Source of the DNA: Wurfbainia villosa
Lineage: Eukaryota > Streptophyta > Magnoliopsida > Zingiberales > Zingiberaceae
Direction of reading: 5' to 3'
NCBI GenBank assembly: GCA_025175895.1
Contig: CM046003.1
Span: 45,750,335 to 45,814,334, forward strand
DNA: 64,000 nucleotides
Position numbers and translations under genes: made by a program. The notes beneath the pieces are model-generated. The model made no database searches. It saw only the letters and a list, made by a program, of their open reading frames with translations, and was not told the DNA's origin. Below are positions 49,112 to 60,559 of this stretch, one piece after another. Position 1 is the first letter of the stretch. Every line of letters begins with the position of its first letter.

Positions 49112-49375
49112 TGTCAGTGCCTATAAGATTCACATATCTCCACAATGACATGATATTGTCCACTTTAGGCCTAAGCCCTCATGGTTTTATTTTTAAGCTT
49201 TACCCAAAAGGGCTTATACCAATAAAGATATCTTTTAATCTTCTAAGCACATGATCTTTTCTATGTCTTACCAATGTGGAACTTTGATTGTATTCCCAAT
49301 ACTCCAACAATCCCCCCTCAAATGAAGAACCACATTAACCCCCCCCCTCCTTCAAGCTTATCCGTCCTCGAAGAT
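49112..49375 (-). mobile_element. second, truncated copy of the same TRIM
   Basis: One LTR (49112-49309) plus about 65 bp of internal sequence. It sits at the same point of the array unit (after ATATTCGTTG) as the full copy. Confidence 0.8.
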
Positions 49376-50420
49376 TAATGTTTGATGAATGTCAAATAGT
49401 CATTCGAGATTAAATTCTAAGTGTAGTTTTTTAACCGAATCGAGTAGTTAAAGGGTCATAACAAGTATCACTTGATAAAAATTAGGTACTCATTGTATCA
49501 CTTTAGGTATTCTATTATTATTTAGTGTTTAAGGGGTCACGTCAAGTAGCACTTGATAAAAATTAGATACTCGTTGTATCACTTTAGATATTCCATAATT
49601 TATTTTATGAATGTCAAATAAGTCATTCAAGATTAAATTTCAAATTTAGTTTTTTAACTGAATTCGAGTAGTTAAAGGGCCATAACAAGTATTACTTGAT
49701 GAAATTTGTTGTATCACTTTAGGTATGCTAGTGTTATTTAAGTGTTTAAGGGGTCACGCCAAGTAGCACTTGATAAAAATTACATACTCGTTGTATCACT
49801 TTAGATATCCTATAGTTTATTTGATGAATGTCAAATAAGTCATTCAAGATTAAATTCTAAGTGTAATTTTTTAACCGAATCGAGTAGCTAAAGGGTCATA
49901 ACAAGTATCACTTGATAAAAATTAGGTACTCGTTGTATCACTTTAGGTATTCTATTATTATTTAGTGTTTAAGGGGTCACGTCACGTCAAGTAGCACTTG
50001 ATAAAAATTATATACTCGCTGTATCACTTTAGATATCCTATAATTTATTTGATGAATGTCAAATAAGTCATTCAAGATTAAATTTCAAGTATAGTTTTTA
50101 ACCGAATTCGAGTAGTTAAAAGGTCACAATAAGTATTACTTGATGAAAATTAGGTATTTATTTTATCACTTTAGGTATGCTATTGGTATTTAAGTGTTTA
50201 AGGGGTCACGTCAAGTAGTACTTGATAAAAATTACATACTCGTTGTATGACTTTAGATATCCTATGTTTTATTTGATGAATGACTTATTCAAATGTAATT
50301 TTTTAACCGAATTCAAGTAGTTAAAGGGCCATAATAAACATCACTTGATAAAAATTAGATATTTGTTGTATCACTTTAGGTATTCTATTGTTTATTTTAT
50401 GAATGTCAAATAAGTACTTA

Positions 50421-51007
50421 TATTCTATGATGAGTGGAGAACATGTTTCTTTTAAAAATTAAATAATTTAGTACTTTTTCAAATAATCATAAAATTGGGT
50501 ATCACTTGAGGTAAATTAAGTTCCGAGAGCCTAAAATTGAATACTTTTTCAAATATTTCTGGGAAAAATTTGTCAAGGTGCATTTGTAGTTGTATGAAAT
50601 CACAACATATAACAACATATATAAAACTACCATTAAACAAAATATTTTAATGATTAATGTATAAATCACTTCATAAAGTATCTCTTAGTTGCAATTACAT
50701 AACCAACATCCAACTTTTAACCACATAAATGGATCATTAAAGTCTTATATATAAGTAACAAAATTTTATATCAACACTAGTTTTGTTTAATACAAATCAC
50801 AAAATATCACTAGATCTTGTAGATATTTTTTAAAAATCTTTAAAATTGCTTCCTCGGTTTAGCAATTGCTTATGCCTGCAAGAAATTAAAAAAAAAAAAA
50901 AATAAGATGTTAGTTTGACATTTTGAAAATAAATAACAAACAACACGACATAATTAGTTTAATTATATGAAATGATATAGTATTAAGATCTATGTGATTC
51001 ATACCAA
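50421..51007. other. gap between the MULE array and transposase
   Basis: AT-rich, with no gene and no RNA signature seen. It would contain the transposase 3' UTR. Confidence 0.4.
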
Positions 51008-53479
51008 TTATGACACTGGTTCTTTGCATGTTCGTCTATTATGCCCTCGCCCATGACATCTCCCACACGTTGTCACACGTTGTTCAACTTGAGAAGGTAT
51101 CCGCTTAGTCCTTCTACGTCCTGGTTGGCTACGAGTTGTAGGAGCGTAAATGGTATCTCCATCATCGAGATAGCTCTCGTACATGTCAAATGTTGGAATG
51201 AGATTAATAATTCCTTTGTAAGCTTGGCGGTACATGTCTATCTTAAAATATCCATCACAGAATTGATAAACCGACATGGATTTTGATTCTATGCAAGAGC
51301 AAGCATGCTTGCATGGTAGTCTATAGATTTGCCAAACTCGACAAGAACAATGCCATGAATTCAAATCCACTGCAAAACTTTTGTCCCCATCTATGACTTC
51401 AAACCGAACTCCACAAGACTTGTGCACCTTTAAGGTTTGAGATTTACTATATGCAACTGACATTTCCTTCTCCTTTTTGGACTTAGTTCTTGTGTCATCT
51501 CAATGTTTTTCACGCCTTTGGTGCATCATGGTCATAATTTGAATCGTATATTATCTACCATAGCCACAAGGTAGATAGCGGCGAGTTTTATCCAATTGTT
51601 CGACTTTCAAATATTAATGACACCCCATCGATCACCTATATAAGCGAGCATTGGCCCAATTTTGAGGATGAGTTCACAAGAAACTCTGGGCAAGTGGCAT
51701 CAATTTGTTATACTTAACATATGTTGAGTGAACTCGTATCTTGATGGGTATCGGACTTTCTTAAAGCAGAAGACCAATGTTTTTGTTATGGAGAGGGTAT
51801 TTACGCAATACCTACAAGAATAAAATTTAAAAAATATATATATAATAACCAGTTGATAGAAAATAAAAAAAAATAAATGGCTAATATATTGGAAAAGCAA
51901 CATACGACGCACTTGCTTGACAAAGTTATCGACCAGATGTCTCAGACAATAAGCATGGTGACTACCAGGGAACACAAATTGAATAGCCTTGATCAATCTA
52001 GGATGTCGGTCAGAGAAAAAAGTATAGTTACGGAATACCATGATGTATTGGGAAGCCAAGACATGTTTTAACTGGTAGCAAAACCATTCCCAATTAGAAT
52101 CATTTTCTGCATCTACAACTGCATACGCCAGTGTAAAAATATCATCATTCGCATCCTTAGCCACAGCGACTAATAGACATCCTTTGTACTTGTTCTTAAT
52201 GTGAGTTCCATCCAAAAAAATTAATGGACGACAACCACTAATAAAACCAATAAGACATGCATGAAAACATATGAACAATCGTCTAAATTTATTTGTCATC
52301 GGATCAATTTCACATTCAGCATAACTCCCTGGATTTGTTTCTTTGACAGCATGACAATACCATCGTAACTTATCATATGACCCCTTATCAGTCCCATGAA
52401 TATCATGCATTGCCATTTCTTTGCCTGCCCAAACTTTATGATACTCAAGTTCTACTCCATAATCTCGTTGAATGTCCTTCATCATTGTACATGGATGATA
52501 TGATGGCTCTCCCCTTAACTTCTCCTTCACCACATTAGCTACCCAAGTTGAATCAGCTTTAGGGTGACCTCTAGTCCTCAAATTATCATCCCCACAACTA
52601 TGGATTAAGTTGCATTTTCTTATGCCGAATAAATTGTCTGATTTATATTTGGAGGCATAAATTCTCCACTCACAATTTTCTTTGCTGCAAACAACTATGA
52701 TCTTATCACTATCATTTTTCTTGTAAGAAAATGATCGTCTAGTAGCAATAGCATAATTTTTAAGACAAATCCTGAACTATATAGCATCTTTAAATGTTTG
52801 ACCTTCATAGGATATGCAATGCATCCAAGAATCAATAGAATTACTTATAGTGCAAACTTCAAGCTCATTGCCTCCGTTCGAACAAACTTCATCATCAAAA
52901 TCAAACCTTACCATTTTAATACAAATCAAAACAATACATTAGCAACCAACTCAATTTTCAATTAATGACAATTTAACTTGCAATATAAATTATATTAGAT
53001 ATTTTAAAATTATTAACTAACTAATATACACAATCAATAATGAAAAATAATAGTCATGTGCTGCAAAAAAAAAAAAACTAGTGCAAAAAAATATATGAGC
53101 ATTGCAAATTCTGAATCTTGCACTCAAACCAAAACAACATTACAAATAAAAATTACCTTTCAATATTTATGTTAACTCACGACTGATGATCTTTTGGAGT
53201 TGCTCTCAATTTGATTATATTCAATTTCAGACAACTATGAAGATTTATCATATTTCGGACATCATCATCTTCGTTCAATGTTACTGCAATCTTCTCATGT
53301 GGTGCTATGTATTGCAATATCGTTAACTCGGGATTAATAACATCACATTTTCGCTTTAGACTCTGAAATATCTCTATTAGAGTTGCACCATTAGGAATTG
53401 AAATCAAATAAAGATCATTGACATAACGACAACTTCCAATAAATGAAAAATTAGCACTTCGGATCCAGACTTCCATCAA
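51008..53479 (-). pseudogene. mudrA-like: MuDR-type MULE transposase (broken)
   Basis: The transposase cuts and joins element ends. In minus order: a PB1-like N-terminal frame (53177-53479, VTLNEDDDVRNMINLH); a MuDR N-terminal DNA-binding region near 52590-52920 (FSYKKNDSDKIIVVC) with an in-frame stop near 52781; and the catalytic MULE domain at 51840-52581 (PLIFLDGTHIKNKYKGCLL, WEWFCYQLKHVL, FFSDRHPRLIKAI, HHAYCLRHL). A frameshifted stretch (51464-51700) follows, then a SWIM zinc finger (WHCSCRVWQIYRLPCKHAC) and a C-terminal CCHC knuckle (CGRCHGRGHNRRTC) at 51008-51463. The frame at 51700-51840 may read into an intron. Confidence 0.85.
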
Positions 53480-53769
53480 TACAATGTAGTGGAATATCTA
53501 AAAAATTAAAAAATTTATCATGCTTTCTACAACATCATCTTCAACAAACAAACATTGAACTTTAAACAATCATAATCGAATTTTTTATATGCTAATTTAA
53601 CCAATTTAAATGGAATAGGTTGCCATTAAAATTCAAAACATTAGAATTTGAAAGGGAAAGTTAAGAAAGGCTATGAAAATTAATGAAATTTCTAGTGACA
53701 TACCCATGAAGTTACTATTGGTAAAATTTAGGTATATATACCAATTCACAAATTATATTACATAGGGGT

Positions 53770-54548
53770 TGAATTTTAAGCAAAATAATTTGGAGCCAAA
53801 ATAAGTACTTATTAACTCACATTAGGTATTATATTTTTATTTCATGAACGTCAAACAAAAGTCACTATTATTAACTTCAAGATATAATTTCTTTACATCC
53901 CCAAAAATCAAATCCGATTATTTTAGGCAAAAAATCAAATACATATTGACTTTTGTATCAATAAAAAAATGTAATTAACATAAAAAAATTATCCAAAATT
54001 ATATGTAATTAAGCATATTTACCTTGTTTAATCTTTTTTACGCACTTGCTCATTGCTCTCCTTGCTCACTCCTATCGCATTTTCTTGATGTCGTGGGTCG
54101 CTAGTGGTTGAAATAAGGGAGACAAAATGGTTTTCAAGGGGGCGAACAAACAGTTTGGTCGGATGAATCAAGTGTTTAGGGTTACCGTTGGGGGAGGGAA
54201 GACGATGACTTGTTGGGAAGAAAATTACTGCCTCAAGTCGCTAGTGGTCAAGGTAGGAGAGTCGATGGTTTTCAAGGGCGGAAGCAAATGATTTGGTCAG
54301 GATCAACCGAGAGTCTCTGTTAAGGGGAAGGGAAGAAGATGGGTTGTTGCAAGATGAATCGGTGGGAGAAGATGAATGAAAAAATTAATCAATCTATGTA
54401 AATAATAAGGGTAAAAACGGAAATTCAGCCTTATAGGGAGTTAAAACTAAGTTTTGGGTGGTTGTCAGATACCAAATCCTAAAAAAATTTACATAGGGAC
54501 TGAATCCAAATATAAACATGGGCAGAGGGATTTTAGTCTAATTTACCG
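53770..54548 (-). repeat. right terminal inverted repeat of the MULE
   Basis: The inverse of the left TIR for about 0.8 kb, ending ...GGATTTTAGTCTAATTTACCG. Confidence 0.9.
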
Positions 54549-54557
54549 ATTTTGGAA
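54549..54557. repeat. 9-bp target site duplication (right), ATTTTGGAA
   Basis: Identical to 42018-42026. Confidence 0.9.
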
Positions 54558-55349
54558 TCTCTTTCAATTTTTCTCTTATATTGTACTTTGTTTCAAATTT
54601 TTCTTTTTTTATTCGCATTAGGCATATAGACTTTTGAACCAATTAATTTTAGAGGTGATCAATTTAATTTCATAAAAAAGTTTTATTAGCACTCAGATAA
54701 ATTCAAGATGAATTGACGGTATGATGACATAGTCTGACTTCATAGTCATGTTATCCTTATAAAATCATCGGATGTCAAAATCCTATTTATAAAAATAAAT
54801 TTTTAGCTCAATTCACCCTATCCTAGAGTCATCAAACATAAAATTTTTTATATTCAACGTCATCGTATTTCTCAATAGATAATCGAACTTCCTTCATATA
54901 TAAAATGTCTTTTCATTTTATCATTGCACCATGTCTTGAAGACTAAATCACAAAAATGAAATAGATGACTTATTTGGGGCATTCAGCTAGGCTTTCAAAA
55001 GGAAACAAGAGAATAAGATTGATGCGATTCAAATTTATTTATAAGATAATCAAGTTAAACTAAATTACGCCTTCAAATGTGAGCAAACTAGATTTTTTTT
55101 GTAGTGTTAAGCTTGATTTACTAATATATTTAACTTTTAATTTGAACTTATTTGATTATATTTATAAATGTTCGTTTCACTAGCATCACCCACAACATAT
55201 TCGTGATCAGCATCGTCAAATAACTTAATGGCAAAGGCTACTCTATCTGTGTGGATCGAAAATGTACCTACGAGAAGAATTCTCTTCACTTATGTAACCA
55301 ATTTGGCATGCCACCTTTTTGAACGTTCGACACAAAAGTAAAGTTTCTA
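54558..55349. other. gap: AT-rich, no gene seen
   Basis: I see no supported coding region, RNA or element here. It was joined to the ATL pseudogene 3' flank before the MULE inserted. Confidence 0.5.
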
Positions 55350-55805
55350 GGTGTGTTTGATTTAGAATTTTTATTCATAATCTTAGTTATTTTTATACAG
55401 TTATATTATTTCACCGTGTTTGATTCAAGATAATCGATGATTCTTAAGTAATTGAGGGTATCTACCATGTCAGCAAAGAAGATATATAACCCGAAATTTG
55501 ATTATCTTAGAAGTGTAAGATTTTTATCGATTCAGAATTTAACAAAGGATAATACAGTTAATTACTCAAAATTTTCAAAAATCCCTTGCATAAGTTAACA
55601 CTCAATTAATATTATCCCAAGATAATGCAATAAAATATTAGACTAGGTTATAAATTAAAATCTCCAAACAAATAAGTTATTATCCTATTACTTAGGATTG
55701 AACTTAACAACATAAATTATATTTTATTTATCATAATATTAATTATGTGATTATTTAATAATCACATAACCAAAATTATACATGATAATTTGAACTAAAC
55801 ACATC
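55350..55805. mobile_element. probable MITE (short TIR element)
   Basis: The ends GGTGTGTTTGATTTAG... and, inverted, GGATGTGTTTAGTTCAA are similar. The 456-bp body is AT-rich and contains TAATCA words. The 3-bp flanks CTA and TCA differ by one base, so the target duplication is doubtful. No coding capacity. Confidence 0.5.
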
Positions 55806-56768
55806 CTCAGTATATTAACTTTTCCTTGTTCAAGTTTATTAGAATAAAAATTATTATTATTAGAATGAAAAGCATCGTGGATGGGAGGTGACGATAGAAT
55901 AGGAACTACACAATTCTGCATTACTTCTACTAATTCCCGGATATTCCTCAACTCCAATAAGCCAAGTGCCAACTATAGCAAGAAGATGTTGCCTTGTCAT
56001 TGACTCTGAACATGTCAACAGAAGTTAAAACATGCAACTTAGTACGAATGATTCTACGTGAATTGCCCATGATAAAGAAGATGCAATTCCATTGTTGACA
56101 CAGAATAGCGATTATTACGTAGACTAATCTAACAAAAAGTTTTCAGGACAGATATAGAAAATCGTCAAATGTGGAGAGTTGTTATATGTTTAACCGGATA
56201 ATATTAATTCAAAAATAAAATAAAATAAAATTGTCCTCACATCATCTAAACAAATGTTTAAATAGTCATAAAGCTCTAACGATGCAAAAGATGAAAATAA
56301 TCTTGATAAAGGACTAAAATTCTTCGGAGCTCTTGAAAAAACCTTGAATGATATTTTTTGAATTTGAAATTGAGCCATTACAAATAAATCTAATAACCAA
56401 TGGTAGATCTTCGATTAGATATATTATAGGCCCATGACTCAATTCGAATTAAAAGTTATGGCCTCTCGAAACCTCCTGTATGAATTATGCTAAACTGTAA
56501 TAATTGAAGGGGATAGGAATCTCATAATCATAGATCAACATTATGTGAAAGTTGTACATCTAGTCCAATCATGTTTACATAGTTTAGCTATTGGCTCATG
56601 GTCAATTAGCTACGTTTAGCTATTGGTTCATGGTCAATCAACTACGCAACAAAGACTACTTATCATATCTTCATAGTTTAGCTATTGGCTCATGGTCAGC
56701 TACATACCAAAGATCGTTTATCATTTATAGAGGATAAAATTTGCCCTTAGTGCCAACATAGATGAGAT
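55806..56768. other. gap with a short repeat
   Basis: No gene. TTAGCTATTGGCTCATGGTCA occurs three times between about 56580 and 56700. Confidence 0.5.
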
Positions 56769-56891
56769 TGTTGGTGCAATCGGCCTCAGGTCAAGATTGA
56801 CTAAGCTCGAGTGAGACTCGAGTTGAGTTTCGATGTTTGATAATATATTTGACAATATGACTAAAGTTAGAGGATGTTATCAGGGAGATTG
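56769..56891 (+). mobile_element. 5' fragment of a copia LTR
   Basis: TGTTGGTGCAATCGGCC and CTCGAGTGAGACTCGAG match the start of the LTRs at 10592 (inverted) and 59111. Only about 120 bp remain before the solo LTR insertion. Confidence 0.7.
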
Positions 56892-59107
56892 TGTTAGTAT
56901 GTCGCTTCGGAGGCTCATTGGCTCCCATGTCCCCGGATTAAAATTTTCACTAATGAAAGGATTAATCCGGATGGGATGAGCATCCTTAACGACACCATTT
57001 CGTCGTCGTGCTAACAACTCGAGTGGTCGCTTGAACAAACTAGTTGTTTAAGCAACACAACTCTTCTAGTTGGTTAGCCGCGGAAGAGACGACGGACGGA
57101 TCGCCGGTTTTTGTGTTTGTCTTCGGGGTCCATGATTATACAATATATTTGCACACACACACATGCATAATCAAAACAAATAAGAACATGCTCAGATCTG
57201 TACATAAAGTTAAAATAACTTTATACCTCATGATTTTCTACCGTATGTCCTATCCTTCTCGTGGACGACGTGTGGACGAAGATCCTCCACGAGTTGAAGC
57301 CTTCTAGATCGAGTTCTCCTCTACCTTGTCCGCTGTGAACAAAGAGAAAAACGAACAAAACCTTTTCCTTTCTAGAACCGGCCACCAAGTAAAGAAGTTT
57401 GATGTAACCGCCGGCCAAGGAACGAATGAATGAACTCCGGCCAACTTTGAAACAAAGTTGCCGCTGGCCACCAATGGATGAGCGCCGGCCACCAAGGATT
57501 AAAGGAGAAGAATGAGGGCCAGCCAAGGAAGAAAGGAGAGGTCTATAAGATGGACGCCGGCCAAGCCTTGATGGAGAAGAATGGGCGCCGGCAACAATCA
57601 AGAAGGAGAAAGGTTGCCGCCCAAGCTCTATCTCCAAACCCTAGCCGCCCACCTTGATAAGAGCCAAAACCCTAACTTCAATTCGAACCAACTCCTATGT
57701 CTCTTTTCCGCCCAACCCTAAGCCATATATTTATAGAATTTAGGAGAAAGTTGGTTAGCCTAAAATATAGGAACTAACTCCTATATTCTTGCCGCCCAAC
57801 CCCTAACTCCTCTAGGGTTTGTTGCCGCCCAACCCATGGATGAGCCAAACCCTAATTCTAGAATTTAGGCTTAAGCCTCCTCTAATCTCCACCGTCGGAT
57901 CTAGGGATTTAATCTCCACCGTCGGATCTAGGATTTAATCTCCACCGTCGGATCTAGGATTTTATCTCCACCGTCGGATCTAGGATTTTATCCCAACCGT
58001 CGGATCTAGGATTTCATCCCAACCGTCGGATCTAGGATTTCATCCTAACCGTCGATTCTAGGGTTTCATCCTAACCATCGGATCTATGGATTTAATCCAA
58101 CCGTTGGTTCTAGGGTTTCATCCCAACCATCGGATCTATGGATTCAATCCAACCGTTGGTTCTAGGTTTTGTTTTACATTCTTGGATCTAGACTTCACAA
58201 GGATTATAATAGGCTACGATAGGGACCATAAGGAGGAGTTGGGTCTTGGCCACCCGATGGATCGGAACCACACAAACTTGATCCATCAATGATGTTCCAT
58301 TCCACTAGAGGATCATCATCGAACTACCTCACCAACCCCCATAAATCAATATGGGCTCCATATATTATTTGTACATTAATCTCCCCGTGTTTAAGATATC
58401 GAATGTCCGTCAATTAATTGATTTACTGACCATCAATTAATTAACATCTAATTCCTCGAGTAGTACCACTCAACCTTATCATCATGTTGACTAAGTCAAC
58501 CAGCTGGGTTTACATGATGAACCTTATGAGCTCCTCAAGGGGACATCATCAACCTAATATATAGGACACGGTTTCCTCCTATAATCAATGGCACACCATG
58601 TAAATAATATTATTTCCCAACTTACCGGGCATATTGATTTAATCCATCTAAATCTCACCCACTGGTAAATCAAAGAAATAAATACTAAGTACATGTGCCC
58701 GTTATTATATCGGGATTAAGAGCATGTACAACATAATATCCGAGGTCCGATTCAATTATGTAGTCAGCACTAAATTGAATCACCTCTATGTCGGTCCTGC
58801 TCAATACACCTAAGTGTACTAGTGTAACTCTATGTTCAAGATAAAACAATACCAAGCTACACTACAACCATGCCAATGGTTTGTCCAAAACCATCTTGGT
58901 TGTGAGCCTCTACTTATATTTTACAAGGTACTGATAACATGATCTTCTGTGCCACACCAAGCACCATGTTATCTACAATGTAAAATATTAGACAATATGC
59001 ACACATATATAATGAATATATAAAATGCAAACAATGATCATGTGATTCTTATTTCAAAATAAAATGTTCATACAAAAAGAGCTAGGCTTTCAGTATACAT
59101 TCTAACA
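56892..59107 (-). mobile_element. 2.2 kb solo copia LTR with GATTG target duplication
   Basis: It starts TGTTAGTATG and ends ...ACATTCTAACA. The 5-bp direct repeat GATTG flanks it at 56887-56891 and 59108-59112. The minus strand begins TGTTAGAATGTATACTGAAAGCC, as in a copia LTR family common in plants. There is no PBS or internal region. Small ORFs in the GC-richer part (57220-57640) have no family match that I recognise. Confidence 0.8.
57887..58170. repeat. 26-bp minisatellite, about 11 copies
   Basis: Units of the type ACCGTCGGATCTAGGATTT run through the solo LTR with increasing divergence to the right. The third position of the first triplet and GTCGG/GTTGG vary. Confidence 0.85.
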
Positions 59108-59499
59108 GATTGTTGGTGCAATCAACCTCAAATTAAGGTTGACCAAGCTCGAGTGAGATTTGAGTTGGAGTTAGAGTTGTGTATGAATGACAATATGACG
59201 ATGAGATGGTATGGGACATCTATAGTCATATAGAGTTTAGTGGGAAATCCAACTGGGAGTTGGCGAGTAAAAATTCTAAGTCGGTCAAGGTTAACTAGAT
59301 ACTTGGTAATGGAAAGTTCAACGGGGGAGTTGGCAAGAGTGAATTCCAGGTGGGTTAAGGTTGACCAGACACTTGGAACAAGGAGAGAAAAGACAAAGTA
59401 GGTTAAGGAGGACTGGATGTTTGGTGTAGGGAAAGCCTTTATAGGTCTGGAGATCGAATGCAAGGCAAGGAAAGTTCAAATAGGTCAAGGAGGACCGGA

Positions 59500-59900
59500 T
59501 GTTTGGTGAAGAGAAGTTCTGACAGGTCAAGGTGACCGAATGACTAGGGTAGTGAAGTCCTGGTAGGTCAAGGTGACCGAATGACTAGGCAAGTGAAGTC
59601 CTGGTAGGTCAAGGTGACCGACTGACTAGGCAAGTGAAGTCTGGGTAGTCTGAGAGACCGTGTTTGGCAAGTGAAGTCTTAGCAGGTATGGAAGACCATA
59701 CTTAGCAAGTGAAGTCCCAATAGGTCAAGGAGACCATGCTTGACAAGTAAAGTCCCGACAGGTCGAGGAAGATTGTGCTTGATAGGTGAAGTCATAGCAA
59801 GTTGAGGAAGACCGTGCGTGACAAGTGAAGTACCGACATGTCTGGGAGACCATACTTGACAGGTGAAGACTCGCCGGACAAGGTGACCGTACTTGGCAAG
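59500..59900 (+). repeat. ~40-bp tandem units in LTR U3
   Basis: About nine units of GGCAAGTGAAGTCCTGGTAG plus GTCAAGGTGACCG-like sequence. The arrangement parallels 10150-10500 in the inverted LTR. Confidence 0.8.
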
Positions 59901-60119
59901 GGAAGTCCTAGTAGGTTACGGTTGATCAGACACTAGACAAGAGAGGTTCTGAAAAATCAAGAGTAATCGGATGTTGGACAAAGAAAGTCCTGGCAGATTA
60001 AGAATTGATCAAATACCATATAAAGTGGGAGTTGGCTTGAAATAAGGGTTTCAAGGCTAACTGCTAAGGTATCAGTCGACTGAAGCTACTCAATAGTCGA
60101 CTGATATAGGTTGTTCAGT

Positions 60120-60550
60120 GAGTGGTCGGGTGACTGAGAAAGATACAATGCTCGGGTGTTATGCTCGGGCAAGAAGGGTTGTGCTTGGGCGATTGAGAAA
60201 TCCTGAGTAGACGAGGAACTCGGGTGAGCTGTGGGGAAGTAGTCGAAGTGGTGCTCGGGCAATGAGAAGCGAAGCAGACTCGAGCAACCGTGCTCGGGCA
60301 CACATGGTGCTCAGGCACACCCAGTGCTTGAGCGCACGCGGTGCTCGGGCGCACGCGGTGCTCAGGCTATGTTGGTGCTCGGGCGATGAGGAACTGCATC
60401 ACTCGAGTGGTTGAGAAATCCCGAGCATGGGCGATAGTCCTAAGGCGCTCGGGCAGTGCGTGGGTGCCAAAGGAGTCGGGAGCTCAGATGATTGGGAAAC
60501 GCTCGACTCGGGCGCTTGGGATGGTGCTCAGGCGATGGGGAGAAAGGTGC
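60120..60550 (+). repeat. CTCGGGC-rich low-complexity repeat
   Basis: GTGCTCGGGC(A/G)CACGCG-like words are repeated many times. ORFs here on both strands are low-complexity artefacts. Confidence 0.8.
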
Positions 60551-60559
60551 TTGGGGCAT

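Larger units (their letters stand above)
47575..50420. repeat. ~225-bp tandem array inside the MULE
   Basis: Units contain AAGGGGTCACGTCAAGTA, CACTTGATAAAAATTAG, GTTGTATCACTTTAG and ACCGAATTCGAGTAG in order. The AAGGGGTCAC word appears at about 47670, 47910, 48845, 49075, 49535, 49757, 49975 and 50200, so the spacing is about 220-230 bp where nothing is inserted. No ORF is supported. Confidence 0.85.
42027..54548. mobile_element. complete Mutator-like (MULE) DNA transposon, 12.5 kb
   Basis: Long terminal inverted repeats and a perfect 9-bp target duplication define the element. Inside, reading left to right, are a duplicated subterminal block, a plus-strand Ulp1-like protease gene, an inverted copy of the subterminal block, a tandem array of ~225-bp units holding a TRIM, and a minus-strand MuDR-type transposase. 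MULEs carrying Ulp1-like genes are a known class (called Kaonashi in the literature). Both genes contain stops or frameshifts, so this copy seems inactive. Confidence 0.9.
59111..60559 (+). mobile_element. copia LTR (same family as 9112-10592), partial
   Basis: It starts TGTTGGTGCAATCAACC, has U3 tandem units (59500-59900) and two GTCGACTG motifs (60073, 60095), then a CTCGGGC-rich tail. The 3' LTR end (TATTCACC...AACA) is not seen before the next element starts at 60560, so it is truncated. Confidence 0.65.
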
